DNA of 64,000 nucleotides from Clostridium cellulovorans 743B (GTDB lineage: Bacteria; Bacillota; Clostridia; Clostridiales; Clostridiaceae): positions 4,836,001-4,900,000 of the forward strand of contig NC_014393.1 in NCBI RefSeq assembly GCF_000145275.1, written 5' to 3'. This document shows, piece after piece, positions 1 through 6,568 of this stretch (position 1 is its first letter; each line of letters starts with the position of its first letter). The position numbers were made by a program, and so were the translations under genes. Under the pieces are notes generated by a model. It ran no database searches and was not told where the DNA came from. It was given only the letters and a program-made list of their open reading frames with translations.

Positions 1-155
1 TGATGGTGCTGTTTTTTTTGTTGATTTAAGAATATAAAATTTGCTGTCCCAAAAACCGGACTTATACTCTTCAAAATTGACCTTATTGACCTTTTATACA
101 AATTATGATATATTTTTACGCGAACACCTGTTTGCTTTTAAGAAGGAGGGATTCT

Positions 156-422
156 GTGGCTGCAATCATATCACACGGACTTAGTGACTGTGCACACTTA
201 AAAATAGTATCCGTGATTTCTTCATTCGATTGTGATGGAAATATTATGCCTCTATATGTTAGAATTGGAGGAGAATCATTAAAAATTTATAATGCTTATC
301 AGGCCGACTCTACCTTTAACCTACTCCACTTTAAATGTGAGATAATGGATTACGATAGGGTCAAACCAATAAAGTTGACATACCACATCAATGACCATCG
401 TTGGAGTATGCCACTTCAATAA
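156..422 (+). CDS. Small hypothetical protein of the integrative element (88 aa)
   Basis: The likely start is the GTG at 156, eight bases after an AGGAGGG ribosome binding site (144-150); the upstream in-frame ATG at 105 has no such site. The product is a basic, soluble protein without a signal peptide or membrane segment, containing a beta-rich stretch around MPLYVRIGGESLKIY. Proteins of this look are common next to serine recombinases in Firmicute integrative elements, but I know no function. It is followed by a strong terminator at 459-512, so it is transcribed separately from the recombinase. Confidence 0.6.
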   Translation: MAAIISHGLSDCAHLKIVSVISSFDCDGNIMPLYVRIGGESLKIYNAYQADSTFNLLHFKCEIMDYDRVKPIKLTYHINDHRWSMPLQ

Positions 423-458
423 TTACACATAACACACATAACATAACACGAATAGAGT

Positions 459-512
459 AAAGGAAGATGTTTACTAGGCGTATTGCGTCCATCTAAACAT
501 TTTCCTTTTTTT
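459..512 (+). terminator. Intrinsic terminator upstream of the recombinase unit
   Basis: Arms 459-473 (AAAGGAAGATGTTTA) and 494-508 (TAAACATTTTCCTTT) form a 15-bp stem with one G-T pair, and the right arm runs into a T tract to 512. It ends transcription of the 88-aa gene, or acts as an attenuator ahead of the recombinase. Confidence 0.7.
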
Positions 513-558
513 ATGCCCTCTTATGCGGTAATACAGGATTGGAAAGGAGGTGATGCCC

Positions 559-645
559 ATGCGAGTCAAATCTACTGACAGGAGGTACATAAGAAATGGC
601 AAAGAGACTGGACGCTGCACGAATAGAGAAAGCCCGCCACAGTAG
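559..645 (+). CDS. 28-aa leader ORF overlapping the recombinase start
   Basis: The ATG at 559 follows a near-perfect Shine-Dalgarno sequence, AAAGGAGGTG (544-553). The frame runs to TAG at 643-645, overlapping the recombinase start codon at 596 by about 50 bases in another frame. The recombinase's own site, AGGAGGT, lies inside this ORF at about 580-586. The product is short, basic and resembles nothing I know. The arrangement suggests translational coupling or control of recombinase translation. This is inference from layout and the ORF may be only a leader. Confidence 0.4.
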   Translation: MRVKSTDRRYIRNGKETGRCTNRESPPQ

Positions 646-1828
646 CGAGAACTCTAGCAACCGCCGTGAAGAAGAAAAGCAACGTATCCAAGATACCATT
701 GCTAAAAACCGATCTGGCGAAAGGCGAGGCAGGGTTATTATGCCTGAAAAGAAAATGTACGCATTTCAAGAAGCTAAAAAGATTCGTGTTGCCGCATACT
801 GTCGTGTAAGTACAGCAGAGGAAGCACAGGTCGGAAGTTTTGAAATGCAAGTACAACACTTTCAGTCTGTTATCGATAGTAATCCTAATTATGAATTAGT
901 CAAAATCTATACAGACGAAGGAATCTCAGGCACATCTATTAACAAGCGTAAAGGTTTCCAAGAAATGATTGAGGATGCTTGTGCAGGCAAAATCGACCTT
1001 ATTCTGACAAAAAGTATCAGCCGTTTTGGTAGAAACATTGTAGACATTCTTACTACCCTACGACAGTTGGGAGACTTGAATCCACCTGTTGCTGTTCACT
1101 TTGAGTCAGAAGGTATCAACACAAGTGATGCCGGAAACAAGTTACTAATATCTATCCTGTCAGCTTTAGCAGAATTGGAGAGCCAACAGAAAAGTATTGC
1201 TATCAAGGAAGGTATACGATACCGAATGCAAGAAGGTCTTTATAAATTCTCGGTGCGAAACACCATCGGATATTATAGAGATTATGCGGGTCGTGTAAAA
1301 ATCGAGCCTGCCGAAGCAGAAATTGTACACTACATCTTTGATAGCTTTACAGGTGGTGCTACTCCACAAGAAATTGCAGATTCATTAACTGCACAAGGCA
1401 TTCGCTCTCCAAAAGGCAAGGAGTGTTGGAATGTCAGCACAATTAAAGGCATTCTCCGCAACGAAAAATATGTAGGGGATGTTCTATATCAAAAAACATA
1501 TTCAAAGGATTATTTATCCCATAAGAGCGTCAAGAATGATGATGTATTACCTCAATGGTATTGGGAAAATGTGCATCCTGCCATCATTAAGCGTAACCAA
1601 TGGCTCTTGGCACAAGAACTCTTACAGAAAGGGAAATGGACAAAACGTGGCAACAAGCCAATTGCTGCCATTCAAAAGAAGTTTACTGTATCGAGAGTTA
1701 AATCCGGAGCATTGCGAGGATTCTTCATTTTGGATATGGCATGGTCAAACGATGAACGTGACCAATTTATAAAAATTATAAACAGTATAAACGAGCTGGA
1801 AGAAGCTCCAACAGAAGAAAGGAAGTAA
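596..1828 (+). CDS. Large serine recombinase (site-specific integrase)
   Basis: Catalyses integration and excision of the element. The 410-aa protein has a basic N-terminal extension (1-60), a resolvase catalytic domain (about 64-205) with the nucleophile serine at about residue 72 in YCRVST and the motif GISGTSINKRKGF, and a recombinase DNA-binding domain (about 215-340) with the typical segment GILRNEKYVGDVLYQKT. The start at 596 follows AGGAGGT with good spacing; an internal ATG at codon 49 is an alternative start. The protein is short for a large serine recombinase, and no CxxC pair is present, so the usual zinc-ribbon and long coiled-coil domain seem to be missing. It is followed after 6 bases by the 141-aa gene, so the two are probably co-transcribed. 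Confidence 0.92.
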   Translation: MAKRLDAARIEKARHSSENSSNRREEEKQRIQDTIAKNRSGERRGRVIMPEKKMYAFQEAKKIRVAAYCRVSTAEEAQVGSFEMQVQHFQSVIDSNPNYELVKIYTDEGISGTSINKRKGFQEMIEDACAGKIDLILTKSISRFGRNIVDILTTLRQLGDLNPPVAVHFESEGINTSDAGNKLLISILSALAELESQQKSIAIKEGIRYRMQEGLYKFSVRNTIGYYRDYAGRVKIEPAEAEIVHYIFDSFTGGATPQEIADSLTAQGIRSPKGKECWNVSTIKGILRNEKYVGDVLYQKTYSKDYLSHKSVKNDDVLPQWYWENVHPAIIKRNQWLLAQELLQKGKWTKRGNKPIAAIQKKFTVSRVKSGALRGFFILDMAWSNDERDQFIKIINSINELEEAPTEERK

Positions 1829-1834
1829 AAAACT

Positions 1835-2260
1835 ATGGCACTTAATTTTGCAAATTTAAAACTTGAGGTAATCGACATCACATCTAACTCTACACCAGAA
1901 ATATATGTTAACAATAATGGTGTTACATTCAGCAAGCGTGTTCTTGAAGATTTAGGTTATCCACAGTATGTACAATTCTATACCGACCCTGAAAATAAAG
2001 TATTCGCAGTTCGTCCATGCAAGGGAACAGAAACAAAAGCTACTTCATTTGCCAAGGCTAAAACAGAACAGAAAAACACGCTCTCCATCACAAACAAGAA
2101 TCTTCGTGAAGTTCTAGTACAACTCATTCCTAACTTCGTAGAGAAGACCCGTTACAAGATTGTAGGCGAATATGATGCTGAAAACAAAATCATGCTTTAT
2201 GATATGTCCAAAGCAGAAGAAAGTTCCTATCGTACAGGTGATGCAGCTGACGAGAAATAA
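1835..2260 (+). CDS. Recombinase-associated hypothetical protein (141 aa)
   Basis: Begins 6 bases after the recombinase stop codon and ends just before a strong terminator, so it is very probably in the recombinase operon. The protein is soluble, mixed alpha/beta, with no cysteine motif and no membrane segment. A central segment (about 75-130) with KNLREVLVQLIPNF could be a DNA-binding or protein-interaction domain. Genes of this size commonly follow serine recombinases in clostridial elements; a role as recombination directionality factor or partner subunit is possible but unproven from sequence. Confidence 0.7.
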   Translation: MALNFANLKLEVIDITSNSTPEIYVNNNGVTFSKRVLEDLGYPQYVQFYTDPENKVFAVRPCKGTETKATSFAKAKTEQKNTLSITNKNLREVLVQLIPNFVEKTRYKIVGEYDAENKIMLYDMSKAEESSYRTGDAADEK

Positions 2261-2291
2261 TATTTAAGGTCAAACCTCACAAAACAGGAAA

Positions 2292-2327
2292 TTCCCGTCC
2301 ATCAATTTGGTGGACGGGAACTCTTTT
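2292..2327 (+). terminator. Intrinsic terminator after the recombinase operon
   Basis: Arms TTCCCGTCCA (2292-2301) and TGGACGGGAA (2311-2320) pair perfectly, extended by two further pairs around the loop AATTT, followed by CTCTTTT. Confidence 0.85.
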
Positions 2328-2331
2328 AACA

Positions 2332-2487
2332 CTAATTTACTTTTTCTAATTGGTCAATGCATTCTTCCATTTCCTGAGTCAAGAGCATTAAGCCATATCC
2401 CATATCAAAGACCTCACACTCCACTTCCGAAACGCAATACAACAATGCTTTGATGCCTTTAAGTTTTACAAGCACTTCCTCATGCAT
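2332..2487 (-). CDS. Small element-encoded protein (51 aa)
   Basis: The start is taken as the ATG that follows GGAGGTGATTAT, giving MHEEVLVKL; the ten-codon upstream extension lacks support. The protein is acidic, contains two cysteines (around LLYCVSEVECE) and a C-terminal amphipathic helix (EEMEECIDQLEK type). Small proteins of this kind are common in clostridial conjugative elements. No function recognised. Confidence 0.5.
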   Translation of the reverse strand: MHEEVLVKLKGIKALLYCVSEVECEVFDMGYGLMLLTQEMEECIDQLEKVN

Positions 2488-2602
2488 ATAATCACCTCCA
2501 ACTACAATAGTAATCATATATTTTGCATAAGCAAGTTATTCTGTTATATTGGGCAATGGAGCATAGACACTCTTGTATTTCAAGAACTTTTACTATAATA
2601 TT

Positions 2603-2875
2603 CTAAAAAAACAATGCCTTAATTCTATTTAATACGTCGTTATCAACCGTTGCCATTGACTTTTTGCCATTCTTAAAATATATCTCTACACCATTTTGCT
2701 GATACTGTTGATTCACAACAACAATTCGGTCTACAGTGCTTTTATTCAATTCTATCTCAGTTTTACCAAGAAGCCCTTTATGTATTAAAACAATTTTATC
2801 GTTCTTCAAGCCTTTTAGCTTAATATCACCATTTTTATAGTCACCTGAAATCACGTTATTACAAGCAATTCCCAT
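2603..2875 (-). CDS. Hypothetical protein (90 aa), beta-rich
   Basis: The start is chosen at the ATG (MGIACNN) seven bases after GGAGGT. The short alternating polar/hydrophobic stretches (GDIKLKGLKNDKIVLIHKG, VEIYFKNGKKSMATV) suggest a compact beta-barrel or PH-like fold. No catalytic motif, signal peptide or membrane segment is visible. It lies in the minus-strand group between the recombinase and the element end. Confidence 0.5.
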   Translation of the reverse strand: MGIACNNVISGDYKNGDIKLKGLKNDKIVLIHKGLLGKTEIELNKSTVDRIVVVNQQYQQNGVEIYFKNGKKSMATVDNDVLNRIKALFF

Positions 2876-2942
2876 TATCGTTACCTCCAATTCATATTTT
2901 AAATTATGCTACAATTGTACCATTAATCTCCTAAAAAGTATA

Positions 2943-3140
2943 TCAGCAATTATCTCCATACCATACTTCATCACGCTTGGTTATTATAAGTCTACCGCCT
3001 TCGCATTTAACCGTGATGGGTGTCCCCGGAAGAAACTCCAACTCACGCAGCCACTTCCCCTGTAATCGAATTTCAGGAACAACCTCCTGTTGTGCGTACT
3101 TCTCGTATACTTTCAAATCTCTATAATCCTTAAAAGCCAT
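2943..3140 (-). CDS. SymE-like / SpoVT-AbrB-type small protein
   Basis: 65 aa. The C-terminal half (PEIRLQGKWLRELEFLPGT, then VKCEGGRLIIT) matches the SymE family pattern: a short beta hairpin of the AbrB-like fold ending in a GGRLIIT-type strand. E. coli SymE is an SOS-linked toxin of a type I toxin-antitoxin pair. In Firmicute mobile elements the homologues are common and usually uncharacterised. No antisense RNA promoter was obvious. It is the last gene before the element-chromosome junction. Confidence 0.65.
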   Translation of the reverse strand: MAFKDYRDLKVYEKYAQQEVVPEIRLQGKWLRELEFLPGTPITVKCEGGRLIITKRDEVWYGDNC

Positions 3141-3304
3141 AAAACTCCTTTCGTACCTTTTAACCTTTACTTGCTATCGTTAATAGGGTATTCACTTTCC
3201 CCTTTATTCTTTGCCCCTGTGTTGCGTTATCAGGAATCATATAGGCATAATTCCACGTTTAAAAGCCTGAAAACGCCTTATTTAAAGCCACTTTTACACG
3301 AACC

Positions 3305-3667
3305 CTATCGTTGACTTGTATCGGCACTAACGTCCTTTTGTTCATTGCAAATAGAATCAATTCTTTCATATACTTCTTTTTTAACTTCCCACTTTTCTGT
3401 TACATTTTCAATTACTACATCCACATCATTAAGTAATTGATAGTCAGATGAAAATACTATTCTACTGATAATGGTATCTGCGCTTTCAACATCCTTGCCT
3501 TTATTAAAAAATGTTTGAAATCTAATATTTTTATATATTTCATTTTTAGAATTCTCTAGAATATCTCCACTAATGTCTATTAAAATTACCTGAAATCCAC
3601 TCTTTGCAAGACTATGAGCTACACCAACACCCATAACACCAGCACCGATTACTCCAATTTTTTTCAT
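3305..3667 (-). pseudogene. 3-hydroxyacyl-CoA dehydrogenase, 3' part lost by element insertion
   Basis: Starts with MKKIGVIGAGVMGVGVAHSL, the Rossmann NAD-binding GxGxxG motif of 3-hydroxyacyl-CoA dehydrogenases, behind a good AGGAGG site. The family is about 280-310 aa, but this frame has only 120. Similarity continues to about residue 115 (DSICNEQKDV), after which the next six to eight residues come from the element and hit a stop at 3305. The substrate-binding C-terminal domain is therefore missing, so the product should be inactive. The lost part should lie at the other end of the element, outside this window. Confidence 0.85.
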
Positions 3668-3709
3668 TGCTAACCTCCTAATATTTCTTTAAGCGCTAAA
3701 CATTTATAG

Positions 3710-4117
3710 TTAATTTTCTATTAACTTTCTACGTTCTGTCATGGAAATACCATCAAATCCCCATGCATCTGGATTAAGCTCATCTAAAATGAAATAATTA
3801 GCTTCTTCATTGTTTCCTAAGACTTCTGCTAACAATTCTTTTGTTGCTTTCATCATTTTAGAAATTTCTTCAGCATCTGTAGTACCTTTAGAAACTTTAA
3901 TATTTACAAAAGATACTGCTTTTTTATCAGCTGATTGTTCTAAAGTTTCTCCACCAATAGACCACTGATTTGCTGAGAGTTCGTCTAAAGTTATAACAGT
4001 TAAGCTTTTTTCCCTACCCATAACGGTAACTACTAAATCTGTTAAGCCTTCAATGATTTTTTTCTGCTGTTCTAATGATGTTTGTTCTTTAACTAGCTTC
4101 ACATTAATATACGGCAT
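3710..4117 (-). CDS. Tandem-domain tautomerase (4-oxalocrotonate tautomerase family)
   Basis: The 135-aa protein contains two copies of the ~60-residue 4-OT fold: residues 2-62 (PYINVKLVKEQTSLEQ) and about 70-130 (VSFVNIKVSKGTTDAEE). The first copy carries the catalytic proline directly after the initiator methionine; the second has serine in that place, so only one active site per subunit is expected. Each half ends in the same DEL-x-x-(Q/D)-W-(S/G) pattern, which shows internal duplication. The substrate is unknown. It lies 43 bases upstream of the truncated dehydrogenase in the same direction and may once have shared a transcript with it. Confidence 0.88.
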   Translation of the reverse strand: MPYINVKLVKEQTSLEQQKKIIEGLTDLVVTVMGREKSLTVITLDELSANQWSIGGETLEQSADKKAVSFVNIKVSKGTTDAEEISKMMKATKELLAEVLGNNEEANYFILDELNPDAWGFDGISMTERRKLIEN

Positions 4118-4555
4118 AAACCTACCTCTTTCTTTAATATAATCTACATAATGTATACTTATTAATTTTCGTCAATTTTTATTAATTATTTACATATTGT
4201 TTATTAATTTCATGTAATTTTTGCTTTATTTTTAGCATTTGCCCATTAAACCTGAAATTTTGATTATTTTTGTCATACTTTTTTTGTTTTACACAAACCA
4301 ATTTGTAACTTTTTTTACTATTTGTAAATAAATTTAAAATCATTCTCAAAATATTTTTCAAAAGAATTGCTCTAGCTAATGATGGAATTATCCTTAAGTT
4401 AAATATTTCCAAAAACTAACAACTAAGTTATAACTTTATCACTACTGACTTATAACTTGGATTCTGGATATGGGTATCTATATAAGACTAAGAATTTTAA
4501 GTTTAAACTAAAATCATATTGATTAATTACAGTTTTAATAGTAAAATAAAGCTAT
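4118..4555. other. AT-rich intergenic region, no gene recognised
   Basis: Very AT-rich spacer between the tautomerase start and the AraR-like sites. A 76-codon minus-strand frame (4182-4412) has no ribosome binding site and low-complexity Lys/Asn/Ile composition, so I do not call it. The tautomerase promoter presumably lies at its left edge. Confidence 0.5.
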
Positions 4556-4556
4556 G

Positions 4557-4572
4557 TGTTGTACGTATAAGT
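4557..4572. promoter_or_regulatory. AraR-like operator, distal
   Basis: TGTTGTACGTATAAGT is centred on ACGT (4563-4566) and matches the core of known Bacillus/Clostridium AraR operators (ATTTGTACGTACAAAT type) at about 12 of 16 positions. The centre lies 159 bp upstream of the second site, which would permit looping. Confidence 0.55.
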
Positions 4573-4715
4573 TTTTTATTTTGTCCGAATGCTATTTTTT
4601 ACAAACTGATAAGATTGAAAATTCTCGCTGTATCAACACATTAAGAAATCAACAATTATACATAATTCCGCCACTACTAACAGTAGTACCAATGCAAAAT
4701 CTCTTTTGAAGATAA

Positions 4716-4731
4716 TGTTGTACGTACATGT
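4716..4731. promoter_or_regulatory. AraR-like operator, proximal, overlapping the promoter
   Basis: TGTTGTACGTACATGT is centred at 4723/4724 and shares the 11-mer TGTTGTACGTA with the distal site. It abuts a promoter with TTTGGA (4731-4736), a 16-bp spacer and TATAAT (4753-4758), so bound repressor would block polymerase at the -35 region. Confidence 0.6.
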
Positions 4732-4758
4732 TTGGAGATTCTCTACTATATTTATAAT
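4731..4758 (+). promoter_or_regulatory. Promoter of the ribulokinase-type gene
   Basis: A perfect -10 TATAAT lies at 4753-4758 with a weak -35 TTTGGA at 4731-4736 (16-bp spacer). A poor -35 under an operator is consistent with a regulated sugar promoter. The 5' leader would be about 75 nt. Confidence 0.5.
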
Positions 4759-4840
4759 ACGTAGTTAGAAATGTTTTAAAAAATCATAAATTCACATAAT
4801 ATAAATATCAATATTACAATATTTTATGGAGGAATAAAAA

Positions 4841-6448
4841 TTGAGTATTTCAATAAATAATATCAAAGATTCCATTGTCAACGGAAAAACAGTACTTGGT
4901 ATCGAACTTGGTTCAACCAGAATTAAAGCAGTTTTAATTGGTGAAGATAACACACCAATCGCTTCAGGTAGCCATGAATGGGAAAATAGCTATATTAACA
5001 ATATCTGGACCTACAGCTTAGATGATGTATGGAAAGGAATACAAGATAGTTATCAAAATATGGCTAACGATGTAAAGACTCAATATGGAGTAACCCTTGA
5101 AACTATTGGTGCAATCGGTTTTAGTGCTATGATGCACGGTTATATGGTTTTCAACAAAGAAGGAGAACTTCTAGTACCATTCCGTACATGGCGTAATACA
5201 ATTACAGAAAAAGCTTCAGAAGAATTAACTAAACTTTTCAACTATCATATACCTCAAAGATGGAGTATTGCTCATCTTTACCAAGCTATCTTAAATGGTG
5301 AAGAGCACGTAGCTGATATAACCTTCCAAACAACTTTAGAAGGTTATGTACATTGGAAATTAACAGGTGAAAAAGTTCTAGGTGTTGGTGAAGCATCAGG
5401 AATGTTCCCTATCGATATAGAAACAAAAAACTATAATAAAAATATGATTAATCAATTTAATGAATTAATCGCTAGTAAGAATTTCTCATGGAAACTTGAA
5501 GACATAATGCCAAAGGTTCTATTAGCTGGTGACAATGCTGGTGTTCTTACAGAAGAAGGCGCAAAACTTCTTGACGTTACTGGTAACCTAAAAGCAGGTA
5601 TTCCACTTTGTCCTCCAGAAGGTGATGCAGGAACAGGCATGGTTGCAACTAACAGTATTGCAAAACGTACTGGTAATGTTTCAGCAGGAACTTCTGTATT
5701 TTCAATGATCGTTCTTGAAAAAGACTTAACAAAAGCATACGATGAAATAGATTTAGTTACAACTCCTACTGGTAACCTTGTAGCTATGGTTCACTGTAAC
5801 AACTGCACTTCTGATCTTAATGCTTGGGTAAACATATTCAAAGAATTTTCTGAAGCTATGGGTATGAAAGTGGACATGGACACCTTATTTGGAACCCTAT
5901 ATAATAAAGCACTAGAAGGAGACTCAGATTGCGGCGGATTATTAGCTTATAACTACTTCTCTGGTGAACATATAACTCATTTTGAAGAAGGTCGTCCATT
6001 ATTTGTACGTTCAGCAGATAGCAAATTTAACTTAGCTAATTTCATGCGTGTACACTTATTTACATCATTAGGTGCATTAAAAACTGGTCTAGATATTCTT
6101 CTTAAAGAAGAAGGTGTTAAGGTTGATGAAATGTTAGGTCACGGTGGTTTATTCAAAACTAAAGGCGTAGGACAAAAAATCATGGCTGCAGCTATAAATG
6201 CTCCTGTTTCTGTTATGGAAACTGCTGGTGAAGGCGGTGCATGGGGAATGGCAATACTTGCTTCTTACATGCTTAACAAAGCTGAAAATGAAACATTAGA
6301 TGATTACTTAACACAAAAAGTATTTGCAGGAAAAACTGGTTCAAAGATAGACCCAGCTTCTGAAGATGTAAAAGGCTTTGATGAATTCATGAAGCGTTAC
6401 ACTAAGGGACTTTCTATTGAAAGAGCTGCTGTAGATAATCTTAAATAG
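4841..6448 (+). CDS. araK: FGGY-family carbohydrate kinase, probable L-ribulokinase (AraK type)
   Basis: Probably phosphorylates L-ribulose in arabinose catabolism. The 535-aa protein has the FGGY/actin-like ATPase fold. The phosphate-1 loop is LGIELGSTRIK (about 19-29), and the second-half adenosine site GHGGLFKTKG (about 433-442) is followed by AGEGGAWGMA. The start is TTG at 4841, seven bases behind GGAGGA (4828-4833); no ATG fits. In sequence character it resembles the clostridial AraK ribulokinase, non-orthologous to AraB, known from C. acetobutylicum, rather than xylulokinase. Two AraR-like operators upstream support the arabinose assignment. No araA, araD or transporter is next to it, so the regulon is scattered. 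Xylulokinase or another pentulokinase remains possible. Confidence 0.75.
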   Translation: MSISINNIKDSIVNGKTVLGIELGSTRIKAVLIGEDNTPIASGSHEWENSYINNIWTYSLDDVWKGIQDSYQNMANDVKTQYGVTLETIGAIGFSAMMHGYMVFNKEGELLVPFRTWRNTITEKASEELTKLFNYHIPQRWSIAHLYQAILNGEEHVADITFQTTLEGYVHWKLTGEKVLGVGEASGMFPIDIETKNYNKNMINQFNELIASKNFSWKLEDIMPKVLLAGDNAGVLTEEGAKLLDVTGNLKAGIPLCPPEGDAGTGMVATNSIAKRTGNVSAGTSVFSMIVLEKDLTKAYDEIDLVTTPTGNLVAMVHCNNCTSDLNAWVNIFKEFSEAMGMKVDMDTLFGTLYNKALEGDSDCGGLLAYNYFSGEHITHFEEGRPLFVRSADSKFNLANFMRVHLFTSLGALKTGLDILLKEEGVKVDEMLGHGGLFKTKGVGQKIMAAAINAPVSVMETAGEGGAWGMAILASYMLNKAENETLDDYLTQKVFAGKTGSKIDPASEDVKGFDEFMKRYTKGLSIERAAVDNLK

Positions 6449-6457
6449 TATCAAGTA

Positions 6458-6496
6458 GAAAAAGCACACATCCCATGAGGATTAGTGTGCTTTTTC
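6458..6496. terminator. Terminator after the ribulokinase gene, bidirectional
   Basis: Arms GAAAAAGCACAC (6458-6469) and GTGTGCTTTTTC (6485-6496) pair perfectly over 12 bp, with T tracts on both strands. It can also stop the oppositely oriented HNH operon. Confidence 0.85.
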
Positions 6497-6568
6497 ACAT
6501 CATTTAGTGAGTAATTTTTAAAACAAACTTAAAAATACCATTTATATGTATGTACCTATTTTTTTATG

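Larger units (their letters stand above)
1..3330. mobile_element. Right end of an integrative (conjugative or mobilisable) element
   Basis: The block carries a large serine recombinase, small accessory genes typical of Firmicute integrative elements and a SymE-like protein. It is visibly less AT-rich than the rest of the window. Its right edge falls inside a 3-hydroxyacyl-CoA dehydrogenase gene whose reading frame loses family similarity at about 3330, so the element-chromosome junction lies at roughly 3300-3335. The left end is outside the window. A short direct repeat CTATCGTT occurs at 3174-3181 and 3304-3311, near the junction, and could belong to the recombinase recognition region. Whether the element is conjugative cannot be judged because no transfer genes are in view. 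Confidence 0.75.

Noticed and set aside
1..104. Remnant of a gene at the left window edge
   Set aside because: Too short and without a clear frame to assign to a gene.
4182..4412. 76-codon minus-strand ORF in the tautomerase-ribulokinase spacer
   Set aside because: No ribosome binding site, low-complexity Lys/Asn/Ile composition expected from AT-rich DNA, no family resemblance.
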